DNA from: Indibacter alkaliphilus LW1 | GTDB lineage: Bacteria; Bacteroidota; Bacteroidia; Cytophagales; Cyclobacteriaceae | Assembly: GCF_000295935.2 (NCBI RefSeq) | Contig: NZ_ALWO02000027.1 | Coordinates: 1 to 64,000 of the forward strand | Length of the DNA stretch: 64,000 nt | Reading direction: 5' to 3' | Shown: piece by piece, positions 15,396 through 25,668 of the stretch | How the letters are laid out: the number at the start of each line of letters is the position of its first letter | How positions within the stretch are numbered: the stretch's first letter is position 1 | Made by a program: the position numbers and the translations under genes | The notes under the pieces: generated by a model | Database searches by the model: none | What the model was told of the DNA's origin: nothing | Seen by the model: only the letters and a program-made list of their open reading frames with translations

Positions 15396-17983
15396 ATGAT
15401 ATTAAGAAGATAGTACCCATATTCTTTTTCTTACCTGCTTTGCTGTTTCAGGTTCTGCCGGGGTATTCCCAAAACCAGAATAGAATGGAGGACATTGTGC
15501 GGATAAGTGATGAGGGACTTCTTGTCTGGGAAAGTGATGGCCTGGAAGCTTCCTTCTTTGGAGTCAACTATTCCTCTCCCTTTGCTTATGGATACAGGGC
15601 CTTGACCAGGAAACAAATTAACATTGAAGAAAGTATCACCGCAGATGTTTATCATATGGCAAGGCTTGGTTTTTCAGCCTTCCGGATTCATGTTTGGGAT
15701 ACTGAAATTTCCGATGTCAAGGGGAACTTACTAGAGAATGAACACCTTCGCCTTTTTGATTTTCTATTGGCAGAATTAAAGAAAAGAAATATAAAGGCTA
15801 TCATCACACCCATAGCATTTTGGGGTAACGGCTACCCTGAACCTAACTATGAAACTCCTGGATTTTCACATTATTATGGAAGATCCCGTCTGACCACAGA
15901 TCAGGAAGCCATCAAGGCCCAAGAAAACTATTTAAAGCAGTTTTTGAACCATGTCAACCCTTATACCGGAATAGCCTACAAAGATGATCCCGCAATAATT
16001 GCTGTGGAAATCAACAATGAGCCAGCCCATAGTGGTTCAGCAGAAGGTGTTGCTTCCTACATCAACAGCCTATATCTTGCCGTCAAAGAGGCCGGTTTTG
16101 TTAAGCCGATTTTTTATAACATTGCTCAGAATCCTTCTTATGCTAATGCTGTGGCCAGATCCAAAGCTGATGGCTTTAGCTTTCAGTGGTATCCGTCCGG
16201 ATTGGTTTCAGGTAGGACATTAAAGGAAAATTACCTTCATCATGTTAATGCCTACACCATTCCATTTGACTCTATTCCGGAATTTTCAGGCAAGCCACTT
16301 ATGGTTTATGAATTTGATGCAGCCGATATAATGGGGCCTTATTTGTACCCTGCAATGGCCAGGAGTTTCAGGGAAGCTGGCTTCCAATGGGCAACCCAAT
16401 TTGCCTATGACCCTATGCATATAGCCAATGACAATACGGAATATCAAACACATTACCTAAATCTGCTCTATACCCCTGCTAAGGCCATTAGCATGATGAT
16501 AGCCGCGAAAGTATTTACACAGACTGGAATTAGGGAAAGTTTTGGGGACTACCCTGATAACAATAAGTTTGGAAACGCATCTGTAAGCTTTGAAGAAAAC
16601 AGCAGTGAGTGGATATCTGATGAAGAATTTATATATACAGGCCATACCCAAAGTGTGGCCCCAAAGCCTGAGCAATTGAAGAAGATTGCAGGTACAGGAT
16701 CATCCCACCTTGTCAGGTACCATGGATCTGGAGCTTACTTTCTGGATAAATTGGGAAGTGGCGCCTGGAGATTGGAGGTTTACCCTGATGCCATTCTGAT
16801 AAGAGATCCCTTTGCAAGAACTTCTCCCGAAAGGGATGTAGCAGTTCTCAAATGGGATACCCATGAAATGCAATTGTCTATTGAGGAGCTAGGGCTAGAT
16901 TTTCAGGTCTTACCTTTAAATGAGGGGAACAGTTTTAGCACCGAAGTCGAGGGTGGGAGGTTTAATATTAAACCGGGAACCTATTTGCTCTTAGCTCAAG
17001 GTGAAAATTTTGAATTTGAAGAAAATACCAAAATAGGAAATATTGAAATCAAGGAATTCAAAGCCCTGGATCCTGACTTTCAAAAAGTATATGTCTTCCA
17101 TCAAGCACCTATAGAGGTTCTTGATTCTAGGGATCTCGATATCAAAGCCATTGTTTTTTCTAATGATCCTATGGAGGTGGTTTTGGAATATAGAAATGGA
17201 CAGGGCAGGATAATGGAAACTAAAATGGAGCATGATAATGGGTATAAATATGTTGCCATGGTCAACAAAGATCAGTTTCCTTCAGGGATCTTTGAGTATA
17301 GGATTAAAGTGGAAACAGCTAATGATACCCTGATATACCCAGGAGCTGTTTCAAAACCTGATCTGGAATGGTACTCTGAAATACCTGAACCGTACAAGGT
17401 TTTTGTTTCTTCGGAAGAAGCAGATGTATTGCTTTTTGACCCAGCACATCACAAGGGTTTTCAATACCATCCTAATTATGATCCGGGGTTTGCAACTGCC
17501 TTATCAGCAGGACAAAGAACAGGAGATCTTTTGCTGGGGCTACAGGTGAAAAATCCCTCCAAAAATGATCTTATAGCAGTCCAACATTCTATCAAAGAAA
17601 GCCTTGACAACAGAGCCCCTGTTGCATCCCGGTTTGCGAAAATAATCGTGGAAGCTAAGGTGGAAGGAAAGGAAAGCAAAACCATTGAAATTGGCTTGAC
17701 TGATTCTGAAGGAAGGGCATATGTGGCTGAGGTGAATCTGTCAGGGGAGCTGGAGAAGCATGAGGTATCACTGGATGATCTCAAAGAAACAAAAGCAGTA
17801 TTGTTGCCAAGGCCATTCCCCGGCTTTATGCCGCTTTATACCAAAGCTAGGATATCCGGGGGATCTTTGAATTGGGATAATATTGAAAAGCTACAGATAA
17901 AATTTGACCAGACTGAAGGAGAAATGGAAAGTAACGGTGCTTACCAGATAAAAATAGGTAAGATTTGGATTCAGCCAGACTGA
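15392..17983 (+). CDS. Large clan GH-A glycoside hydrolase, candidate GH147 beta-galactosidase
   Basis: An 863-residue secreted enzyme with a cleavable signal (ALLFQVLPGYSQ). The N-terminal barrel (about 35-380) contains FFGVNYSSPFAYGYRAL, ARLGFSAFRIHVWD, the acid/base motif VEINNEPAHSG (Glu near 209) and the nucleophile motif LMVYEFDAAD (Glu near 306), all typical of clan GH-A. The C-terminal half (about 400-863) is beta-rich. Length and motifs resemble what I recall of GH147, beta-galactosidases found in Bacteroides galactan loci, which would suit a partner for GH53; a GH5-like enzyme of other specificity is the alternative. The gene is coupled to GH53 by an ATGA overlap and precedes susC by 47 bases. 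Confidence 0.7.
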   Translation: MNDIKKIVPIFFFLPALLFQVLPGYSQNQNRMEDIVRISDEGLLVWESDGLEASFFGVNYSSPFAYGYRALTRKQINIEESITADVYHMARLGFSAFRIHVWDTEISDVKGNLLENEHLRLFDFLLAELKKRNIKAIITPIAFWGNGYPEPNYETPGFSHYYGRSRLTTDQEAIKAQENYLKQFLNHVNPYTGIAYKDDPAIIAVEINNEPAHSGSAEGVASYINSLYLAVKEAGFVKPIFYNIAQNPSYANAVARSKADGFSFQWYPSGLVSGRTLKENYLHHVNAYTIPFDSIPEFSGKPLMVYEFDAADIMGPYLYPAMARSFREAGFQWATQFAYDPMHIANDNTEYQTHYLNLLYTPAKAISMMIAAKVFTQTGIRESFGDYPDNNKFGNASVSFEENSSEWISDEEFIYTGHTQSVAPKPEQLKKIAGTGSSHLVRYHGSGAYFLDKLGSGAWRLEVYPDAILIRDPFARTSPERDVAVLKWDTHEMQLSIEELGLDFQVLPLNEGNSFSTEVEGGRFNIKPGTYLLLAQGENFEFEENTKIGNIEIKEFKALDPDFQKVYVFHQAPIEVLDSRDLDIKAIVFSNDPMEVVLEYRNGQGRIMETKMEHDNGYKYVAMVNKDQFPSGIFEYRIKVETANDTLIYPGAVSKPDLEWYSEIPEPYKVFVSSEEADVLLFDPAHHKGFQYHPNYDPGFATALSAGQRTGDLLLGLQVKNPSKNDLIAVQHSIKESLDNRAPVASRFAKIIVEAKVEGKESKTIEIGLTDSEGRAYVAEVNLSGELEKHEVSLDDLKETKAVLLPRPFPGFMPLYTKARISGGSLNWDNIEKLQIKFDQTEGEMESNGAYQIKIGKIWIQPD

Positions 17984-18030
17984 AGTATGTATGGAATACA
18001 ATCATTACAATAACCTAAAATATACAAAAT

Positions 18031-20976
18031 ATGCGTAAAGACTTTACTGCCATCAAAATTGCAGTAATCATGCTACTGACGCTGTTTGCTCAGCAACTGA
18101 GTGCACAGCAGAGGACAGTGACAGGTAAGGTGTTTGACAGTGACTCAGGGGAAGAAATGCCCTTTGTAAATGTAACTGTTAAAGGAACTGACATAGGCGT
18201 GATTACAGACATTGACGGGGCTTTTTCCATCAATGTAAATTCATCTGAAGACATCCTCGTATTCACCTTTATAGGGTACGGGAGAAGGGAGGCTAGGGTA
18301 GGTAACCAATCGGACATTACAGTTAACATGGATCCGGAAACTGCCCAGCTGAATGAAATTGTTGTAATTGGCTACGGTACGCAAAGGAAATCCGATATTA
18401 CTGGGTCTGTGGGTTCAGTGACACGTGAAGATTTCAATGTGGGACAGGTTACTAATGCCGAACAGCTCATAACAGGAAAAATTGCCGGGGTGCAGATTAC
18501 TCCCAATTCCGGAGCTCCGGGAGCTGGGGGTAGGATAAGGATTCGGGGCGGCTCCTCTCTAAATGCCAATAACGATCCATTGATTGTCATTGATGGGGTA
18601 CCGCTTGACAATTCTTCAGTGGCCGGTGCAGCAAATCCATTAAGTTTTCTCAACCCAAATGACATTGAAACTTTTGATGTTCTGAAAGATGCCTCTGCAA
18701 CGGCTATTTACGGTTCAAGGGCTTCCAATGGCGTGATTTTGATCACTACAAGAAAAGGGAAAAAAGGTCAGGACCTCAGTCTTAATGTGAGTTCTCTGGT
18801 ATCGGTTTCCCAAATTGCCAACAACATAGATGTCCTCAATGCTGATCAATATAGGGATGCGGTAGCTGCACAGGCTTCCCCTTCCCAACAAGCTTTGATC
18901 GGCTCTGAAAGTAGCAACTGGCAGGATGTAATCTTTAGGGATGCGATAAGTATTGACAATAATGTAAGCTTGAGTGGTTCCATTAACAATATCCCGTACA
19001 GACTCTCTGTAGGAAACCTGGAACAGAACGGGGTGCTAAGAAGAGATAACCTAAACAGGACAACGGCAGCCCTAAGCTTGACACCCTCATTGCTAGATGA
19101 TAGGTTGAAGATCAACTTTAATGTCAGAGGTACATATTCCTACAGCCAATTTGCTGATCAGGGAGCTATAGGGGCAGCTGCAATTTTTGACCCAACACAG
19201 CCCATTTATGATCCTGAAGGTTTTGGAGGGTATTGGGAATGGTTAAATGAAGATGGCTCCCCTCAGACCTTGGCTCCAAGAAATCCACTTGGTTTGCTGG
19301 AGCAAAGGGATGACAGAGGTGAAGTAAAAAGAAGTATAGGAAACCTACAACTGGATTATGCCCTGCCATTTATTGATGGATTGCGGGCCAACTTGAACCT
19401 TGGATATGACATTAGTCAAAGTGAGGGAAGGGTAGTCATACCATCTTCATCCGCAGCAGGTGTAAATGAAGGCGGTTCGCTCTTGGACTATGCTCAAAAT
19501 AAGAGAAACCTACTGGCAGATTTCTACTTGAACTATGTGAAAGACCTTGGGAGCGCAGGTAGACTCGATGCAACTGCAGGGTATTCATGGCAGGATTTCC
19601 TGATCGAAAACCCGGCATTCCCAAGAATAAATGAAGCAGGCACAGTACTTGAACCGGCTGGAGTGGAAACCAGACCCCAATATAGGCTTATTTCATTCTT
19701 TGGAAGGGTTAACTATAGCCTCAAAGATAGGTATCTCCTCACCGCGACACTAAGGACAGATGGATCTTCAAGATTCAGCCAGGAAAACAGATGGGGAGTT
19801 TTTCCATCCGTGGCAGCAGCATGGAGGGTAAGTGAGGAAGATTTTCTTATCAACAACAACGCCATCACAGACCTGAAGTTAAGGTTGGGATATGGAGTGA
19901 CAGGTCAGCAGGACATTGGCTCTTTTTTCCCTTTCCTTCCCAGATATACCTTCAGTGATGATGCGGCAAGGTACAGGTTTGGGAATAACTTCTTCAACAC
20001 ATTAAGGCCAGAAGGGTATGATAGAAACATCAAATGGGAAGAGACCGTAACCTACAATGCCGGATTGGATTATGAATTTTTTAATGGAAAGTTTTATGGT
20101 AGCCTGGATTATTATTACCGGGTGACCAATGACCTTCTTGCCGTCATACCTGTTCCTGCAGGCACCAACCTTACCAATCAGCTTTTCACGAATGTAGGGA
20201 ACATAGAAAGCTATGGTTTTGAAGCAGGTCTGACGTATAATGTCGTCCGTACAAATGAACTTAATTGGGATATAGGTGCCAACTTCACCTACAACAGGGT
20301 GAATATCCTCAGCCTGAGTAATGTGGAAGAGGATGCAGTTGGGATTCTTGTTGGTTCAATAGGAGGAGGAACCGGCAACACGATCCAGGTACAGACAGTA
20401 GGCTTTCAGCCCAATTCATTTTATGTATGGGAGCAGGTATATGGAACAGATGGTGCTCCTCTGGAAAATGTATATGTGGATCAAAATGGGGACGGAATAG
20501 TCAATGAACAGGATCTCATCAGAAGGGGATTCCCTGATCCAAGGTATTTTTTCGGGTTCAATTCCCAGCTTAGATACAGGAATTGGGATTTTGGATTTGT
20601 GCTAAGAGGCAATATAGGTCAGACAGTATACAATAATGTCAGATCTGCGAATGGTGCCTATCAAAGCCTAAGATTCCCTGATTATCTGATCAATATGACT
20701 TCGGATGTTTTGGAAACGAATTTTCAAAACTACAGGCTGAGATCCAGCCACTACCTTGAAGACGCCTCGTTTTTGAGAATGGAAAACATCAGCGTCGGGT
20801 ATAACTTCGGAAATGTCTTCGCTTCAAGGGTCAACCTTCAGGTGAATGCCACGGTACAGAATGCCTTTGTGATTACTGGGTATTCGGGAATAGATCCGGA
20901 AATTCCGGGAGGGATAGACAATAATTTCTACCCTTTTCCTAGGATATTCTCTTTCGGAGTAAACTTTGGTTTTTGA
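18031..20976 (+). CDS. SusC-like TonB-dependent transporter (galactan PUL)
   Basis: A 981-residue outer-membrane protein: signal peptide ending LSAQQ, an N-terminal carboxypeptidase-regulatory-like domain (about 28-105), a plug domain (about 112-225, with EIVVIGYGTQRKSDITGSV and DASATAIYGSRASNGVILI), then a 22-strand TonB-type barrel ending in an aromatic residue (VNFGF). Its role is import of oligosaccharides released at the surface, using TonB energy and the SusD lid. The gene lies between the clan GH-A hydrolase and susD, within one operon. Confidence 0.94.
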   Translation: MRKDFTAIKIAVIMLLTLFAQQLSAQQRTVTGKVFDSDSGEEMPFVNVTVKGTDIGVITDIDGAFSINVNSSEDILVFTFIGYGRREARVGNQSDITVNMDPETAQLNEIVVIGYGTQRKSDITGSVGSVTREDFNVGQVTNAEQLITGKIAGVQITPNSGAPGAGGRIRIRGGSSLNANNDPLIVIDGVPLDNSSVAGAANPLSFLNPNDIETFDVLKDASATAIYGSRASNGVILITTRKGKKGQDLSLNVSSLVSVSQIANNIDVLNADQYRDAVAAQASPSQQALIGSESSNWQDVIFRDAISIDNNVSLSGSINNIPYRLSVGNLEQNGVLRRDNLNRTTAALSLTPSLLDDRLKINFNVRGTYSYSQFADQGAIGAAAIFDPTQPIYDPEGFGGYWEWLNEDGSPQTLAPRNPLGLLEQRDDRGEVKRSIGNLQLDYALPFIDGLRANLNLGYDISQSEGRVVIPSSSAAGVNEGGSLLDYAQNKRNLLADFYLNYVKDLGSAGRLDATAGYSWQDFLIENPAFPRINEAGTVLEPAGVETRPQYRLISFFGRVNYSLKDRYLLTATLRTDGSSRFSQENRWGVFPSVAAAWRVSEEDFLINNNAITDLKLRLGYGVTGQQDIGSFFPFLPRYTFSDDAARYRFGNNFFNTLRPEGYDRNIKWEETVTYNAGLDYEFFNGKFYGSLDYYYRVTNDLLAVIPVPAGTNLTNQLFTNVGNIESYGFEAGLTYNVVRTNELNWDIGANFTYNRVNILSLSNVEEDAVGILVGSIGGGTGNTIQVQTVGFQPNSFYVWEQVYGTDGAPLENVYVDQNGDGIVNEQDLIRRGFPDPRYFFGFNSQLRYRNWDFGFVLRGNIGQTVYNNVRSANGAYQSLRFPDYLINMTSDVLETNFQNYRLRSSHYLEDASFLRMENISVGYNFGNVFASRVNLQVNATVQNAFVITGYSGIDPEIPGGIDNNFYPFPRIFSFGVNFGF

Positions 20977-21010
20977 TTTAAACATGAAATCTAATTTGAA
21001 TTAAAGATTC

Positions 21011-22624
21011 ATGAAAAAGACAGAAAAAATGAAAAATAAATTTATCAAAAAGACAGCAATACTTCTGGTGACCATATTCGGCATCGGAGGATGTACAGAT
21101 CTTGACCTTGAACCTTTCGGAGAGTTTACCTCAGTTCAGGTTTATCAGGATTTTGATAACTACATACAGGTATTGGCCAAGATGTATGCAGGGCTTGCAA
21201 CCAGTGGACAATCGGGCCCTGATGGACGTGGGGATATAGGTGGACAGGATGAAGGAGCATCTACTTATTTAAGGGCTTTTTGGAAGTTGCAGGAATTGCC
21301 TACCGATGAAGCCATAATATCCTGGAACGATGAAGGGCTTCCTACTTTGAATACCCTTACCTTCTCTTCAGACAATGGCTTTATTGCTGCCATGTATTAT
21401 AGGATTTTCTATCAGATTACCTTGGCCAATGAGTTTATCAGGGAGCTAAGTGATGAGAACCTTGATAGCAGAGGTATTTCTGAGGCCAACCAGCAGACAG
21501 CAAGACTGTACAGAGAGGAAGCCAGGTTTTTAAGGGCATTGAGCTATTACCATGCTTTGGATTTATTTGGCAATGTGCCATTCGTCACGGAGCAGGATGC
21601 CGTTGGATCCTTCTTTCCTGAGCAGATCAATAGGCAAGACCTGTTTTCTTACATTGAATCTGAACTGTTGGATGTCATACCCAACCTAGTGCCGGCCGGA
21701 CAGAATGAGTATGCAAGAGCAGATCAGGCTGCGGCAAGAATGCTTTTGGCAAAAATGTACCTCAATGCAGAAGTATATACAGGCCAGCAAAGGTATTCTG
21801 AGGTAATTGCCCAGCTAAATGAAGTGTTAAATGCTGGATACTCACTAGAGCCGGATTACAACCACCTTTTCTTTGCAGATAATGATCAGTCTCCTGAGAT
21901 CATTTTCCCCATATCATTTGATCAGGCAAGTACCATGTCTTGGGGTGGAGCAACTTTCCTGGTCAATGCAGCCATAGGAGGGACCATGCGAAACTTTTAC
22001 AGCTTTGGTGTTCCAGGGGGGTGGCAGGGAATGCGGACAAGACCGGAAATCGTAAGGCTTTATCCAGGAACAGATGGTACCCCAGATGCCAGAGGTTGGT
22101 TTCATACTGATGAACAACAGATTGATATTGTTTCCATCAGCACATTTCAGGATGGGTACGGAGTCCTTAAATTCAGAAATATAACCAGAGACACGGAAGA
22201 CAGGCCTGACGGTCCGGTAAGTGACCATGTCAGTGTGGACTTTCCATTATTCCGATTGGCAGATGCTTATCTCATGTATGCCGAAGCGGTTCTCCGTGGA
22301 GGCTCAGGAGGCACCGAATCACAGGCACTCGATTATATCAATGCTTTAAGAGAAAGAGCTTACGGGAATTCAGAGGGAAATATCTCTTCAGGTGACCTTA
22401 ACCTTGATTTTATCTTAGATGAAAGGGCCAGAGAACTGAAATGGGAAGCTACTAGAAGAACGGATTTGATCCGTTATGGCAGGTTTACAGGTGGAGCCTA
22501 TATATGGCAGTGGAAAGGTGGAGTCTTTGAAGGTACATCTGTTCCTGAATTCAGAGACCTTTATCCACTACCACAGGCAGACCTGATAGCAAATCCAACA
22601 TTACAACAGAATCCAGGATATTAA
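21011..22624 (+). CDS. SusD-like glycan-binding lipoprotein (galactan PUL)
   Basis: A 537-residue lipoprotein with the lipid-modified Cys in TIFGIGGCTDLDLEP. Internal starts at 21029 are possible because the first residues (MKKTEKMKNKF) contain two methionines. Helical TPR-like repeats (EEARFLRALSYYHALDLFGNVPF) and the C-terminal region with DERARELKWEATRRTDLIRYG are standard for the RagB/SusD family. It closes the SusC barrel as a hinged lid and binds the glycan. Spacing to susC is 34 bases and to the next gene three bases. Confidence 0.94.
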   Translation: MKKTEKMKNKFIKKTAILLVTIFGIGGCTDLDLEPFGEFTSVQVYQDFDNYIQVLAKMYAGLATSGQSGPDGRGDIGGQDEGASTYLRAFWKLQELPTDEAIISWNDEGLPTLNTLTFSSDNGFIAAMYYRIFYQITLANEFIRELSDENLDSRGISEANQQTARLYREEARFLRALSYYHALDLFGNVPFVTEQDAVGSFFPEQINRQDLFSYIESELLDVIPNLVPAGQNEYARADQAAARMLLAKMYLNAEVYTGQQRYSEVIAQLNEVLNAGYSLEPDYNHLFFADNDQSPEIIFPISFDQASTMSWGGATFLVNAAIGGTMRNFYSFGVPGGWQGMRTRPEIVRLYPGTDGTPDARGWFHTDEQQIDIVSISTFQDGYGVLKFRNITRDTEDRPDGPVSDHVSVDFPLFRLADAYLMYAEAVLRGGSGGTESQALDYINALRERAYGNSEGNISSGDLNLDFILDERARELKWEATRRTDLIRYGRFTGGAYIWQWKGGVFEGTSVPEFRDLYPLPQADLIANPTLQQNPGY

Positions 22625-22627
22625 CAA

Positions 22628-23677
22628 ATGGGAAATCTTATGAAAAATCTTAATATATTATTCTTACTTCTATTGGGAGCTGTAGCAGTATGGAGCTGTA
22701 CAGAAGAAGAAAGGACAGTTATCTCAGATAATCCAGGTATCCCGGTTTTGAATAGTCCGGCATCAGGGCAATCAATTGTATTGTCGGAAGAAACAGGTTC
22801 CCAGGATCTGGTATTTAGTTTTGATCCAGCAGATTTCGGGTATTCCGCAGCAGTGAGCTATACCGTTCAGTTAGCTGAATCAGGCACTTCGTTCCAAAAT
22901 CCTCTGGACGTGGGCACCTCCAATGGTTCGGATATAAGTATTTCTGAAGCCTCCCTGAACCAAAGGTTGATAGGAAGAGGATATGACCCTGATGAAAGTA
23001 TTCAGATGGATGTCAGGGTTCGTGCCAGCGTCGGAGATGCTGTAGAGCCTGTATTTTCTTCGGTATCCAATATTTCAGTTACACCATATTCCGAAGCATT
23101 GGTATTTGCCAAAATGTTTGTGCCAGGTGATTATCAAGGTTGGTCTCCCGAGAATGAAAATACCGTGATCTATTCAGTAAATAATGATAATATCTTTGAA
23201 GGTTATGTGCATATCCTGGGAGGTTCGGGAGCTTTCAAAGTGACTGAAGAGCCCAACTGGGATATAAATTATGGTGGGGCAAACGGTACTCTGGAAAGAG
23301 ACGGTCCTGACTTTGTGATTTCAGAACCTTTCGGAACATTTAGGTTAAAGGTTGACCTGAACAGCCTTACCTATGAAATCGGAACAAGAAGAAGGTGGGG
23401 AATAATAGGTGACGCTACTCCATTGGGATGGGACGGAGATACTCCTATGGATTTTGATTCTGATGAAAACGTGCTGACTATTACCATTGATCTGGTTGAA
23501 GGTAATTTTAAATTCAGAGCAGGAGACTGGGCCTTCAATTATGGAGATACCGGTCTGGATGGTATACTGGACCCGGATGGTGCTGACATTCCCATATCCG
23601 AAGATGGAAATTATACCATTACTATGGATTGGAAGGTACCAGGAGAGATCAGCTATGAAGTAGTGAAAAATGACTGA
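22628..23677 (+). CDS. SusE/SusF-like surface glycan-binding lipoprotein
   Basis: A 349-residue lipoprotein (Cys in VAVWSCTEEE; a start at 22640 is equally plausible). Residues about 30-150 have the pattern of the SusE N-terminal domain (SPASGQSIVLSEETGSQDL, FSFDPADFGYSAAVSYTVQL). The rest resembles two carbohydrate-binding modules with related sequences, GDYQGWSPENE and GDATPLGWDGDTPM, each starting a beta-sandwich. It would bind glycan at the surface next to SusD. Such proteins are named after starch systems but accompany PULs for several glycans, including galactans. Last gene of the operon. Confidence 0.85.
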   Translation: MGNLMKNLNILFLLLLGAVAVWSCTEEERTVISDNPGIPVLNSPASGQSIVLSEETGSQDLVFSFDPADFGYSAAVSYTVQLAESGTSFQNPLDVGTSNGSDISISEASLNQRLIGRGYDPDESIQMDVRVRASVGDAVEPVFSSVSNISVTPYSEALVFAKMFVPGDYQGWSPENENTVIYSVNNDNIFEGYVHILGGSGAFKVTEEPNWDINYGGANGTLERDGPDFVISEPFGTFRLKVDLNSLTYEIGTRRRWGIIGDATPLGWDGDTPMDFDSDENVLTITIDLVEGNFKFRAGDWAFNYGDTGLDGILDPDGADIPISEDGNYTITMDWKVPGEISYEVVKND

Positions 23678-23917
23678 TTTGCCTAAAGGAAGAAGTTTGG
23701 AAATTTCTGATGTGGCAAGAAAATCATAGACTTGGTTTGTTGAAGTGAACAGGTGGCTAAAGAGGGATATTTAAAAGGATCGTTTTCTTTCATTTACCTT
23801 TCTTGGCCTCCTGTCACTTATTTTCACTAAAAATTTTTTTGCTAAAAATATGATAGATGCGAATGTCAGATGTTCCAAATGTTACTTCCGGAATTTTGTT
23901 TTTGGATACATTCAGAT

Positions 23918-25312
23918 TTAATCAAGGCTGGATTTAAAGATCTTAAATTCAAACCCTGAAAGTTCCAGTGCTTCATTCCCAAAAGACCCATCATCTCCAT
24001 AAATTGTAGTCCAGTCCATTTGGCTGATTTCTTCTGGTATTAGGAAGTTGGAATTCCTGTCCCTTAAATTGAATACAAGAAAAAACACATCTTCTCCAAG
24101 GGTTCTGGTGAAAGATATTACGTCTTCACTTTCAGAAAGGCGCTTTAATTCACCTTTCCTCAATGCCGGATTTTGGTTTCTAAGCCTGTTGATCTCAGAA
24201 TACTTCTCAAAAACATCTGGATTGATTGACCAATCTATGGTGTAAGTCTTTGGGAAGAAAAATGGAATTTGATCAGGGACATCAATTTCCTGCCCATTGT
24301 ACATCATTGGTATACCGCCCATAAAAACCGTAGTTGCATATGCAGTTAATGCACCTTTACTCCCTCCGAAAATTTCCAATGGAGTGGCATCCCATCCATT
24401 GTCATCATGGTTGGTAGTAAATCGTAGAAAGTGCGCACCTTCCCTAAGGTTACTGTAATCTTCATTATGCGCTTGGAAAATACCATTGGCCGACCTTTCT
24501 TCGGTGAATACGTTTTTCAATCTGTGGTAAAAGTTCCAGCCGAAAATCATATCAAAGTCTGCATTGAATAAGCTTTTTTCAGCTCCTTCAGCAAACATTA
24601 TGATCTCACGGTCTGGAATTGATCTTAAACTGCTGATCGCTTCCGTCCAAAAATCCACAGGTACACCATCAGCATAATCACACCTATACCCATCGATATT
24701 TGCTTCGAGTACCCAATATTCCATCACCTTTTTCATTTCTTCTCTTAATGATGGATTAGTGTAATCCAGCTGGGCAACATCAGTCCAGTTTTGGGGGAAT
24801 TTGATTTCACCTTGTTCAGTCTGTTCATACCAGGACCTGTTTTTAGTAATCCAAGGATTATCCCATGAAGTATGGTTGGCTACCAGGTCCATAATTACTG
24901 CCATGTCCCTGCTGTGGGCTTCCTGAACCAACTTCCTCAAGTCTTCTAAGGTCCCGTATGCAGGGTTGATCCCATAGAAGTCTTTAATGGAATAGGGGGA
25001 TCCGATACCTCTTTCTTCTCCGATTGGATGTATGGGCATTAGCCAAACTACATTTACTCCCAAAGCCTTGATTTCATCCAGCCTTTCGGTGACCCCGTTC
25101 AGGTTTCCCTGAGAACTAAAAACCAATGGATTGACTTCATACATGATAATGTCTTCCGTCTCAGGTACGTTCTGAAATGGTGTTCCGTATTGGGAAGAAA
25201 CCTGTTCAATTGGATCTTCAATTTCTAGTAGGTCTCTATCTTGTTGACATGAAACATGACAAAAGACAAATAAACAAAAAAGTAAAAGGGAGAAGCGATT
25301 CATCTTTTTCAT
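23918..25312 (-). CDS. GH13 alpha-amylase family enzyme, lipoprotein
   Basis: A 464-residue enzyme with start at 25312 (or 25303), which gives a lipoprotein signal (LLLFCLFVFCHVSC). The GH13 barrel motifs are present: VMDLVANHTSWDN, the nucleophile Asp in YRCDYADG (near 211), the acid/base Glu in FAEGAE (near 240) and FTTNHDDN (near 302). It should act on alpha-1,4-glucan oligosaccharides. It is small and lacks recognisable binding modules. The reading frame continues upstream without a stop through 66 codons of a truncated AraC-type gene (see 25313-25510), which I treat as a relic and not as part of the enzyme. Confidence 0.85.
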   Translation of the reverse strand: MKKMNRFSLLLFCLFVFCHVSCQQDRDLLEIEDPIEQVSSQYGTPFQNVPETEDIIMYEVNPLVFSSQGNLNGVTERLDEIKALGVNVVWLMPIHPIGEERGIGSPYSIKDFYGINPAYGTLEDLRKLVQEAHSRDMAVIMDLVANHTSWDNPWITKNRSWYEQTEQGEIKFPQNWTDVAQLDYTNPSLREEMKKVMEYWVLEANIDGYRCDYADGVPVDFWTEAISSLRSIPDREIIMFAEGAEKSLFNADFDMIFGWNFYHRLKNVFTEERSANGIFQAHNEDYSNLREGAHFLRFTTNHDDNGWDATPLEIFGGSKGALTAYATTVFMGGIPMMYNGQEIDVPDQIPFFFPKTYTIDWSINPDVFEKYSEINRLRNQNPALRKGELKRLSESEDVISFTRTLGEDVFFLVFNLRDRNSNFLIPEEISQMDWTTIYGDDGSFGNEALELSGFEFKIFKSSLD

Positions 25313-25510
25313 GGTTGAAAGGGCTTTTTGGTAACCGCTTCCTTTTTCAATGAGGAAGAAAAGAAAAAAATTGTGTTTATGGGGTGGATCAATTTTACTT
25401 TTTCCTTCAATACTGTGATCTAAAATACAGAGGCCTTCAAGGTTGTTGGTCCGAAAATTTTCGATGTCAAGGATGGGTAGTAACTTGCTTTTTTGGTTTG
25501 ACTTGTCCAT
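25313..25510 (-). pseudogene. 5' stump of AraC-type regulator gene, in frame with amylase
   Basis: The 66 codons encode PILDIENFRTNNLEG and then PPHKHNFFLFFLIEKGSGYQ, which is the start of the N-terminal cupin-like domain of Bacteroidota AraC-family regulators (a PxLDIxxF opening and PHKHxFFL core). The sequence then passes directly into the signal peptide of the amylase. The remaining ~230 codons, including the HTH, are missing. Deletion between an araC gene and the amylase gene is the simplest explanation. A genuine N-terminal extension is unlikely because it would bury the lipoprotein signal. Confidence 0.7.
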
Positions 25511-25668
25511 CTACAAATCTACACATTCTGGAATGGAGTAGAGTAGGGGTGAAGATATTCTTTCGGTCTTTAGTTAATATAAAGCAGTTGAAAATAGTTA
25601 GAAATGGGAATATGAAAAGTGCAGCCAAAGTTGTTTTTTTGGAGTCAAGCTTTTCGAACATTGGAAAC

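Noticed and set aside
25467-25661. 64-codon minus-strand frame with a hydrophobic stretch
   Set aside because: It overlaps the AraC stump in another frame, has no recognisable family and no ribosome-binding context.
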